From: an uncultured Prevotellaceae bacterium
GTDB lineage: Bacteria; Bacteroidota; Bacteroidia; Bacteroidales; Muribaculaceae
DNA length: 5,039 nucleotides
Assembly: GCA_900556245.1 (NCBI GenBank)
Contig: USOC01000113.1
Coordinates: 1 to 5,039, forward strand
Reading direction: 5' to 3'
Below the pieces are notes generated by a model. It saw nothing but the letters and a program-made list of their open reading frames with translations. It had not been told where the DNA came from and ran no database searches. Position numbers and translations under genes: made by a program. Shown piece after piece: positions 1 to 5,039 of this stretch (the first letter of the stretch is position 1; every line of letters starts with the position of its first letter).

Positions 1-33
1 TCGCTGAAGATGATTGTACTGTTGAAGCAATAA
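1..33 (+). CDS. C-terminal end of an upstream gene, possibly DNA polymerase III delta' subunit (partial)
   Basis: Only the last ten codons are visible. Frame 1 reads SLKMIVLLKQ and closes with a tandem TAATAA at 31-36. A short hydrophobic, basic-ended tail of this kind resembles the C-terminus of Bacteroidetes HolB proteins, and holB commonly sits directly upstream of the ricT/PSP1 gene in Bacteroidales. The identity is therefore inferred mainly from neighbourhood. Frame 3 is also open, to TAA at 42-44, but gives an acidic peptide I do not recognise. The 15 bases between this stop and the ricT start leave little room for a separate promoter, so ricT is probably cotranscribed with this gene. 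Confidence 0.45.
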   Translation, partial: SLKMIVLLKQ

Positions 34-48
34 TAAATATATAAACTT

Positions 49-1434
49 ATGGAATATAAACTTCATAATGGAAGCGGTGGCCTTTGCTGCAAAGGATGCT
101 CCCGACAAGATAACAAACTAAACACATACGACTGGCTCGCTGATATCCCCGGCAATTCGGAAGAAAGCGACATGGTGGAGGTGCAATTTAAAAATACACG
201 CAAGGGATACTATAAAAACAGCAACAAGATCAAACTGGAAAAAGGAGATATTGTTGCCGTAGAAGCGGCTCCCGGACATGATATCGGTGTGGTTACGCTT
301 ACCGGACGACTGGTTCCCCTGCAAATGAGAAAAGCCAACCTCAAGCCGGATGCCGAGATTAAACGTATCTACCGAAAGGCCAAACCAGTCGACATGGAGA
401 AATTCAACGAAGCAAAAAGCAAGGAGCATGCAACCATGATCCGCGCCCGCCAGATTGCTCTGAATCTCAACCTGAACATGAAAATCGGTGATGTGGAATA
501 TCAGGGCGACGGCAACAAAGCCATCTTCTATTACATTGCCGACGAGCGCGTGGATTTCCGTCAGCTCATCAAAGTGCTGGCCGACGCATTCCATGTGCGG
601 ATAGAAATGAAGCAGATTGGAGCACGACAGGAGGCGGGACGTATCGGAGGTATCGGTCCGTGTGGCCGTCCGTTGTGCTGTTCGAGCTGGATGACTAATT
701 TTATCTCTGTCGCCACAAGTGCAGCGCGCTATCAAGACATTTCGCTCAATCCGCAGAAACTGGCCGGCCAGTGCGCCAAGCTGAAGTGTTGTCTTAATTA
801 TGAGGTAGACGCATATGTGGAGGGCGTCAAGCAGTTGCCGTCGCGAGAGATTCGCCTCGAAACGAAGTTGAATACTTACTTTCATTTTAAGGCAGATGTC
901 TTTAACCGGATGATTACTTATTCGACCGACAAAAATATCCCGGCCAACCTTGTGACGATTTCCGCCGCACGCGCTTTTGAAGTGATAGCGCTCAACAAGC
1001 GGGGTGTCAAGCCTGACAACCTTGATGAAGACGGAGCAATTGAAAAGATGCCAAGCGAGTTTGGTGATATTGTCGGACAAGACAGCGTCACCCGTTTCGA
1101 CAAGGCGAAAAAGAAGAAGCGCAGCAAGACTCGTCAAGGCGGCAACGGACAAGGTCGCAGCCAGGTTGTGGCGCAAGGAAATGCGTCTGCTGAGCAGCGT
1201 CAGAATGAAAACCAACAGAGTGACAACAGTCGTCAAGGAGAGGGACGAGGAAACGGCAATCGGCAGGGAGAGGGTCGTCAGCGACAAAATCCGAACAAAG
1301 GAAGCAACAACAGAAAGCAGGGTGGGCAGGAATCGCGCAGCGGACGTCAGCCCCGCAGAAATCAGGATAGCAGGAATGGTGGACAACGCAAGTCGGAAAA
1401 GCAACCGCAGCCTGCCCGGAAAGATGGTGAATAG
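49..1434 (+). CDS. ricT: RicT/PSP1 C-terminal domain protein (YaaT-like, iron-sulfur-type cysteine core)
   Basis: This 461-residue protein belongs to the PSP1/RicT (YaaT) family. In Bacillus subtilis RicT joins RicA and RicF in an iron-sulfur complex that affects RNA processing, sporulation and competence; the Bacteroidetes role is not established. Visible features are an N-terminal CCKGC cluster (Cys13, 14, 17), the PSP1 core at about 40-310, the family signature GPCGRPLCC at 203-211 (Cys205, 210, 211), and a second cluster QCAKLKCC (Cys242, 247, 248). A stretch rich in Lys, Arg, Gln, Asn, Gly and Ser follows from about residue 353 and is probably disordered. The ATG at 49 is supported because the residues just after it, including the cysteine cluster, match the usual Bacteroidales N-terminus. 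The leader is A/T-rich without a Shine-Dalgarno, as is normal in this phylum. The gene overlaps gldH by 11 bases. Confidence 0.95.
   Translation: MEYKLHNGSGGLCCKGCSRQDNKLNTYDWLADIPGNSEESDMVEVQFKNTRKGYYKNSNKIKLEKGDIVAVEAAPGHDIGVVTLTGRLVPLQMRKANLKPDAEIKRIYRKAKPVDMEKFNEAKSKEHATMIRARQIALNLNLNMKIGDVEYQGDGNKAIFYYIADERVDFRQLIKVLADAFHVRIEMKQIGARQEAGRIGGIGPCGRPLCCSSWMTNFISVATSAARYQDISLNPQKLAGQCAKLKCCLNYEVDAYVEGVKQLPSREIRLETKLNTYFHFKADVFNRMITYSTDKNIPANLVTISAARAFEVIALNKRGVKPDNLDEDGAIEKMPSEFGDIVGQDSVTRFDKAKKKKRSKTRQGGNGQGRSQVVAQGNASAEQRQNENQQSDNSRQGEGRGNGNRQGEGRQRQNPNKGSNNRKQGGQESRSGRQPRRNQDSRNGGQRKSEKQPQPARKDGE
1105..1431 (+). other. Basic low-complexity, probably disordered C-terminal tail of RicT
   Basis: Codons 353-461 of ricT encode a tail that starts with AKKKKRSK and is then dominated by Arg, Gln, Asn, Gly, Ser and Lys, with few hydrophobic residues. 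A hexapeptide RQGEGR occurs twice with a ten-residue period, at residues 395-400 (1231-1248) and 405-410 (1261-1278). The two copies differ at several bases. Arg/Gly-rich basic tails often bind RNA or other polyanions, but that is inference. Tails of RicT proteins in this phylum vary in length, so this part is expected to be poorly conserved compared with the cysteine core. Confidence 0.75.
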
Positions 1435-1489
1435 GCTCGGTAGGCGGGCTTTGGTGGCGGTGGCGGCATCAATTGTCGCGGTCGCGTGT
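1424..1489 (+). other. Lipoprotein signal peptide and lipobox of GldH
   Basis: Codons 1-21 form an n-region with three arginines and an alanine/valine-rich h-region, ending at Cys22 (codon TGT at 1487-1489), the predicted lipidation site. The residues before the cysteine are Ala-Val-Ala. Position -3 is therefore Ala instead of the usual Leu, a weaker match to the lipobox consensus but within what Bacteroidetes lipoproteins tolerate. The residues after Cys22 (SVGPFESD) do not show an obvious acidic surface-export signal, so a periplasm-facing lipoprotein is more likely than a surface-exposed one; this last point is inference. Confidence 0.75.
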
Positions 1490-1891
1490 TCGGTCGGACC
1501 GTTCGAAAGCGATTTCCGGTCAGTACGCGAATGGAAAAGGTCGCAGGCTTTTGAGTTTGCGATGCCCGACAGCACCGCCATATCCCGTTTATACAGTGTG
1601 TCGCTGGCTGTCAGACATGAGAACTACTATCCCTATCGCAATCTTTGGATAATAGCGGATTATGTGGCTCATGGATCCGTCGTCAGAACCGATACGGTCA
1701 ATGTGGTGTTGTCAGATGAGTTTGGCAACTGGACGGGTTCGGGACTTGGAAAACTCTATCAGGAGCGCCTTGACATTGCGCATCATGTCGCTCCCGGCGA
1801 ATATGAAAAGATTGTGCTCCGGCATTTCATGACAACCGACACGGTGTCTCATTTGTCGGATATCGGGTTGATTTATACGGAAGAAGATTGA
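1424..1891 (+). CDS. gldH: GldH-family lipoprotein
   Basis: This 155-residue protein looks like a GldH lipoprotein. In Flavobacterium johnsoniae GldH is needed for gliding motility; homologues are widespread in non-gliding Bacteroidales, where their role is unclear. The ATG at 1424 gives a typical lipoprotein signal: basic NRLGRR, a hydrophobic segment from Ala9 to Val20, and Cys22 in the context AVAC. The mature part begins FESDFRSVREW, followed by the family pattern of a predicted beta-rich domain (NYYPYRNLWIIADY near the middle, then DTVNVVLSDEFGNWTGSG and SDIGLIY at the end). Length matches the family. The reading frame stays open for about 420 bases upstream inside ricT, but starting there would bury the signal peptide, so 1424 is preferred. 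The start lies 11 bases inside ricT, suggesting translational coupling. Confidence 0.85.
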   Translation: MVNRLGRRALVAVAASIVAVACSVGPFESDFRSVREWKRSQAFEFAMPDSTAISRLYSVSLAVRHENYYPYRNLWIIADYVAHGSVVRTDTVNVVLSDEFGNWTGSGLGKLYQERLDIAHHVAPGEYEKIVLRHFMTTDTVSHLSDIGLIYTEED

Positions 1892-1910
1892 AACTACAAG
1901 ATTATCAAAA

Positions 1911-2558
1911 ATGACAGACTGGACCGCTACCGACGCTTTGGTCTTTGATATGGACGGCACGCTTTGGGATGCCGTAGACTCGTATTGTCGGATTTGGAAT
2001 GTGGCATTCCGTCGCTACGGCTATGATGTCACAGTGTCGAGAGAGTGCCTGATTGGCTGTATGGGCATGCAGTTGGAAGCAATCTTTGATCGAATAACCG
2101 GAGGGATGCCGGGACTCGATGTCCCCGAATTTTTAGCGTTTGTAGAAGCGAAAGAAGCGCGTCTGATGCCCATTTTGGGGGGATGTCCCTATCCCGGTGT
2201 CAGCGAAGGCATCCGCCGCTTGTCGGGAGATTACAAAATCTTTCTGTTGAGCAACTGCGGTGAAACCGGGTTGGACAATATGATGCGCTGCGCAGGTATT
2301 ACCGATTATGTTTGCGAGGCTGTCACTTATGGAGCTACTCGCCGTCCGAAAAGCGAAAATCTGCTGATGCTCAAGGAAAAGTATGGGTTGCGTCAACCGG
2401 TCTATGTCGGAGATACGCAAAGCGACTGCGACCAAACGCACCGTGCGGGAATGCCCTTTGTGTTTGCATCCTACGGATTCGGTTCGTGCGGTGACAGCGA
2501 CATGTCGGTCAGCTCTTTTGAGGAATTGGTAGAATATTTTGTCAAGCAAAAAAAATAG
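1911..2558 (+). CDS. HAD-superfamily hydrolase (subfamily IA, phosphoglycolate phosphatase-like)
   Basis: This 215-residue protein is a cytoplasmic haloacid dehalogenase-type phosphatase. All four HAD motifs are intact: motif I DMDGT with nucleophile Asp13 and acid/base Asp15, motif II LLSN with Ser114, motif III with Lys147 in RRPKSEN, and motif IV VGDTQSD with Asp168 and Asp172. A helical cap lies between motif I and about residue 90. This order fits subfamily IA, which includes phosphoglycolate phosphatase and beta-phosphoglucomutase, but the substrate cannot be read from sequence. The ATG at 1911 lies 19 bases after gldH, with an A-rich leader (A at -3) and no Shine-Dalgarno; later ATGs would cut into motif I. 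The stop is four bases before the peptidase start, so the two are probably cotranslated. Confidence 0.92.
   Translation: MTDWTATDALVFDMDGTLWDAVDSYCRIWNVAFRRYGYDVTVSRECLIGCMGMQLEAIFDRITGGMPGLDVPEFLAFVEAKEARLMPILGGCPYPGVSEGIRRLSGDYKIFLLSNCGETGLDNMMRCAGITDYVCEAVTYGATRRPKSENLLMLKEKYGLRQPVYVGDTQSDCDQTHRAGMPFVFASYGFGSCGDSDMSVSSFEELVEYFVKQKK
2548..2555 (+). other. A8 homopolymer at the HAD stop and peptidase leader
   Basis: Eight adenines run directly into the TAG stop of the HAD gene (2556-2558) and form part of the A-rich leader of the peptidase, whose ATG is at 2563. The simplest role is the unstructured A-rich upstream region that substitutes for a Shine-Dalgarno in Bacteroidetes. The peptidase frame is also open across this point, back to a TTG at 2539. 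Confidence 0.5.
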
Positions 2559-2562
2559 GAAG

Positions 2563-3741
2563 ATGAATAAGTATTTGTCTGTAGAAGAGATAGAGGCCCG
2601 CTGCTCGCGTCTGCGTCTGATGATGGAGGAGGCGGGCATTGAAGCCCTTGTGGCGACTACGAACGCCAACGTTTATTACCTGTCAGGACGAGTGTTTAGC
2701 GGATGTGTTTATCTGCCGGCAGACGGTCGTCCGTTGTTTTTCGTTCAGCGCCCTGTCGGTATTGAAGGAGACAATGTAATCTATATCAAAAAGCCTGAAT
2801 TGATTCCGGATGCCTTGCGGTCAGCGGGGATAGAGCCGGCGCGTCGTATTGCTTTGGAACTCGACCGTATGCCCTGGTCGGATGTTGAGCGTTATCGGAA
2901 AGCGTTAGGCGAAGAAGACGTAGCCAACGCCTCGCCGTTGCTTGCCGCCGCACGTGCTGTCAAGACCCCTTATGAAATAGGCTTGATGCGTGAGTCCGGA
3001 CAGCGTCATTGCGCGTCATATCGCCGCATACCCGGCTTGTTTCATGAAGGCATGACCGACGTAGAACTGCAAATTGAGATAGAGCGCGTGTTGCGCCTTG
3101 ACGGATGTCTGGGCATTTTCCGTATCGGCGGGCAGTCGATGGAGCTGTTTATGGGTAATTTGCTTGTCGGAGACAATGCCGACGAGCCTGGTCCGTATGA
3201 TTTCGCCATGGGCGGCGGCGGTCTCAACAGTTCGTTGCCGGTAGGCTGCAATGGGACGATTATCCGTCCGGGTCACACTGTCATGGTCGATATGAATGGA
3301 AATTTCACCGGATATATGACTGATATGACCCGTACTTTTTATGTGGGCTCGCTCGACAGCCATGCTGCCAAGTGCCATCGTCTGTCCATCGAAATCCATC
3401 ACGCACTTCAGACTTTCATCAAGCCCGGAGTATCCGCAAAAGACGCCTATAACTTGGCTGCGGAGATGGTCACCAAATCCGGAGAGCAGGACTACTTCAT
3501 GGGTCATCGCCAGCAGGCGGGCTTCATCGGCCATGGTGTCGGAATAGAGGTAAACGAATGGCCGGTGCTCGCTCCGAGAAGCCGTCATGCGTTTGAGGAG
3601 GGCAATGTCATAGCCCTTGAGCCCAAGTTTGTGATTCCGGGCGTCGGTGCCGTAGGTGTGGAAAGCACTTATGCCGTCACATCCGCCGGATTGGAAAATC
3701 TTACTCCGTTCCCGGAAGACTTAACACAACTTTTTAGTTAA
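2563..3741 (+). CDS. M24-family metallopeptidase (creatinase/aminopeptidase P-like)
   Basis: The 392-residue product has an N-terminal creatinase-type domain (about 3-125) and a C-terminal pita-bread M24 domain (about 130-385). The five expected metal ligands are present: Asp243 (VDMNGN), Asp254 (TDMTRTF), His324 (GHGVG), Glu353 (ALEPKF) and Glu367 (GVEST). M24 enzymes with this layout cleave Xaa-Pro peptides or related amide substrates using two divalent metals. Here the position normally held by a His before Glu in the HGxG...HE motif is Asn331 (VNEWP), and the upstream His of aminopeptidase P is also not seen, so Xaa-Pro specificity is doubtful. I chose ATG 2563 over the in-frame TTG at 2539 because 2539 lies inside the HAD gene and adds only eight lysine-rich residues; 2563 is preceded by AGGAAG. 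No signal peptide, so cytoplasmic. Its TAA shares a base with the cca start. Confidence 0.92.
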   Translation: MNKYLSVEEIEARCSRLRLMMEEAGIEALVATTNANVYYLSGRVFSGCVYLPADGRPLFFVQRPVGIEGDNVIYIKKPELIPDALRSAGIEPARRIALELDRMPWSDVERYRKALGEEDVANASPLLAAARAVKTPYEIGLMRESGQRHCASYRRIPGLFHEGMTDVELQIEIERVLRLDGCLGIFRIGGQSMELFMGNLLVGDNADEPGPYDFAMGGGGLNSSLPVGCNGTIIRPGHTVMVDMNGNFTGYMTDMTRTFYVGSLDSHAAKCHRLSIEIHHALQTFIKPGVSAKDAYNLAAEMVTKSGEQDYFMGHRQQAGFIGHGVGIEVNEWPVLAPRSRHAFEEGNVIALEPKFVIPGVGAVGVESTYAVTSAGLENLTPFPEDLTQLFS

Positions 3742-3743
3742 TT
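3739..3743 (+). promoter_or_regulatory. Stop-start junction TAATT with apparent AUU initiation codon of cca
   Basis: The TAA stop of the M24 peptidase (3739-3741) and the ATT proposed as the cca start (3741-3743) share one adenine, the same geometry as the common TAATG coupled junction with T in place of G. No Shine-Dalgarno-like sequence lies just upstream (ACTTTTTAGT). Initiation would probably depend on ribosomes finishing the peptidase gene, and an AUU codon would hold expression low. The alternative is a sequencing or assembly error at 3743. Confidence 0.6.
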
Positions 3744-5039
3744 AATCTCAAAGAAGAATTTCGACATCCTATTTTTTGTATTGGCGGCCACGCCGCCGAC
3801 AGCATCGGGCAGCCCTGTTATGTCGTGGGCGGCTATGTGCGCGACTTGTTTCTGCACCGTCCCTCCAACGACCTCGATTTCGTCACGGTTGGAGGCGGCA
3901 TCGTTTTGGCACAGCAAGTGGCAGAGCGATTGGGGAAAAAAACTTCGCTTGCCGTCTACCATAATTTTGGTACAGCACAGTTGAAATATCGTGGTATGGA
4001 GCTTGAATTTGTCGGAGCCCGGAAAGAGTCGTACCGTCATGACAGTCGCAAGCCCATCGTTGAGGACGGCACGCTTGATGACGACCAGAAGCGCAGGGAT
4101 TTTACGATCAATGCTCTCGCCATTTGCCTGAATGCAGACGGATATGGAGAACTGGTAGATCCGTTTGGAGGCATATCCGATATGGAGTCGCGTCTTATCC
4201 GCACTCCACTTGATCCCGACATCACCTTTTCCGACGATCCGTTGCGCATGATGCGTGCTATTCGGTTTGCCACGCAACTCGCCTTCGATATCCTGCCCGA
4301 AACGTTTGATGCGATTTGTCGCAACAAAGAGCGGATTGCCATTATTTCTAAAGAACGTATTGTCGATGAACTTGGAAAAATCATTCGTTCGTCCCGTCCG
4401 TCCAAGGGGTTTGTCCTGCTTGAAAAATGCGGGTTGCTTGCTTTGATTTGCCCGGAGCTGCAGGCTCTTAAAGGCGTCGAAATCGTTGACGGGCGCGGAC
4501 ACAAGGACAATTTTTTCCATACGATGCAAGTGCTCGACAACGTGGCGAATACCTCCGACAACGAATGGCTGCGCTGGTCGGCCGTTTTTCATGACATAGC
4601 CAAGCCGGTGACAAAAGTCTACGATGCTCGTCATGGCTGGACTTTTCATAACCACAACTTCATCGGAAAAAAAATGATACCTTCCATTTTCAAGCGCATG
4701 AAATTGCCGATGAACGAGAAGATGAAGTTTGTCCAAAAGATGGTGGAACTCCATATGCGGCCAATTGCCCTTGTCGAAGACGAAGTGACGGATTCTGCGG
4801 TTCGCCGGCTGCTTTTCGATGCCGGAGATGACATTGAATCCTTGATGACGCTTTGCGATGCCGACATCACTTCGAAAAATCCGGAGAAGGTTCGCAGATT
4901 CCTTGATAATTTTCAGTTAGTCAGAAGAAAGCTGGTGGAAATTGAAGAGAAAGACCGTATTCGCAATTTTCAGCCACCCGTGGATGGCGCGGAAATTATG
5001 CGTGTGTTCGCTTTGCCGCCGTGCCAGACGGTAGGGGAA
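3741..5039 (+). CDS. cca: CCA tRNA nucleotidyltransferase with HD domain (partial, apparent ATT start)
   Basis: This is a class II nucleotidyltransferase that adds or repairs the 3' CCA of tRNA; 433 codons are visible and the C-terminus is cut by the window edge, probably by about 40 residues. Counting the ATT at 3741 as codon 1, motifs run in family order: GGYVRD (30-35), catalytic Asp44 and Asp46 (NDLDF), RRDFTINAL (118-126), DPFGG (140-144), the RNA-head motif [11 protein letters not shown] (166-176), and an HD phosphohydrolase domain with His260, His284-Asp285 (FHDIAKP) and Asp375. HD domains of bacterial CCA enzymes can hydrolyse 2',3'-cyclic phosphates. The frame is closed upstream by TAG at 3735-3737. 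The first ordinary start is GTG 3825, in the middle of the nucleotide-binding motif, whereas the residues from 3741 ([12 protein letters not shown]) match the normal N-terminus. An AUU start, or a base error at 3743, is therefore likely. Confidence 0.93.
   Translation, partial: MNLKEEFRHPIFCIGGHAADSIGQPCYVVGGYVRDLFLHRPSNDLDFVTVGGGIVLAQQVAERLGKKTSLAVYHNFGTAQLKYRGMELEFVGARKESYRHDSRKPIVEDGTLDDDQKRRDFTINALAICLNADGYGELVDPFGGISDMESRLIRTPLDPDITFSDDPLRMMRAIRFATQLAFDILPETFDAICRNKERIAIISKERIVDELGKIIRSSRPSKGFVLLEKCGLLALICPELQALKGVEIVDGRGHKDNFFHTMQVLDNVANTSDNEWLRWSAVFHDIAKPVTKVYDARHGWTFHNHNFIGKKMIPSIFKRMKLPMNEKMKFVQKMVELHMRPIALVEDEVTDSAVRRLLFDAGDDIESLMTLCDADITSKNPEKVRRFLDNFQLVRRKLVEIEEKDRIRNFQPPVDGAEIMRVFALPPCQTVGE
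3781..3799 (+). other. GC-rich hairpin in the early cca coding region
   Basis: GGCGGC at 3783-3788 pairs perfectly with GCCGCC at 3792-3797 around a three-base CAC loop. A G-U and a U-A pair extend the stem to eight pairs (3781-3788 with 3792-3799). It lies about 38 bases after the proposed AUU start, within codons 14-20. No T-run follows on either strand, so it is not an intrinsic terminator. It may be chance in alanine/glycine codons. Confidence 0.4.

Noticed and set aside
34..48. A promoter before ricT
   Set aside because: The 15-base A/T-rich gap lacks TAnnTTTG and is too short for a full promoter; any promoter would have to lie in the upstream gene.
1004..1423. An open frame upstream of and in phase with gldH
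   Set aside because: It lies inside ricT, reads as a charged low-complexity translation, and would place the lipoprotein signal in mid-protein.
118..1581. A 487-codon open frame on the minus strand opposite ricT and the start of gldH
   Set aside because: The plus strand encodes a clearly conserved RicT with intact motifs. The antisense frame gives no recognisable domain and is a by-product of codon use.
3721..3745. A programmed -1 frameshift joining the M24 peptidase to cca
   Set aside because: The CTTTTTA stretch looks slippery, but a -1 shift there meets TAG at 3735-3737 at once. Only slippage at the very last codon would reach the cca frame, with poor re-pairing.
3770..3778. TATTTTTTG resembling the Bacteroidetes -7 promoter element (TAnnTTTG)
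   Set aside because: It has one T too many, lies inside the conserved cca N-terminus, and no suitable upstream TTG element or later start codon goes with it.
3781..3799. Hairpin as an intrinsic terminator
   Set aside because: No T-run follows the stem on either strand, and the site is inside a coding region.
4667..4674. A8 run within cca as a phase-variation tract
   Set aside because: It encodes the Lys-Lys of a conserved segment (FIGKKMIP), the frame is intact through it, and cca is an unlikely phase-variable gene.
3738..4754. A 338-codon open frame on the minus strand opposite cca
   Set aside because: The plus strand carries every CCA nucleotidyltransferase motif in order; the antisense product resembles no family I know.

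Overview
The window reads as an ordinary, tightly packed chromosomal segment of a member of the Bacteroidales. The evidence is protein-level: a RicT/PSP1 protein with the Bacteroidetes-type N-terminus (CCKGC followed by an RQDNKLNTYDWLAD-like stretch), a GldH-type lipoprotein, and A-rich rather than Shine-Dalgarno-rich leaders before most starts. Balanced base composition and the sequence flavour suggest a gut lineage such as Muribaculaceae, but that finer placement is a guess.

Layout, all on the + strand: positions 1-33 hold the last ten codons of an upstream gene, possibly holB (DNA polymerase III delta'). ricT (49-1434) follows, with an intact iron-sulfur-type cysteine core and a long basic low-complexity tail. 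gldH (1424-1891) starts inside the end of ricT. After a 19-base A-rich gap comes a HAD-superfamily phosphatase (1911-2558). Four bases later an M24-family metallopeptidase (2563-3741) begins. Its TAA stop shares one base with the apparent start of a CCA tRNA nucleotidyltransferase with an HD domain (3741 to the window edge, 433 codons visible, C-terminus missing). No gap between genes exceeds 20 bases, so the genes are probably one transcription unit or two joined ones. I saw no promoter, terminator, RNA gene, mobile element or CRISPR array.

The genes do not form one pathway. They combine replication (holB?), a RicT protein of uncertain role, cell-envelope lipoprotein biology (gldH), small-molecule or peptide hydrolysis (HAD, M24) and tRNA 3'-end maturation (cca). 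Tight spacing and overlaps point to translational coupling.

The most notable observation is that cca has no ATG, GTG or TTG where its protein must begin. The frame is closed upstream by TAG at 3735-3737, and the conserved protein begins at an ATT codon (3741-3743). An AUU start, known in E. coli for infC and for pcnB of the same nucleotidyltransferase superfamily, is the simplest reading; a base error at 3743 is the main alternative. I found no new defence, mobile or biosynthetic system here.
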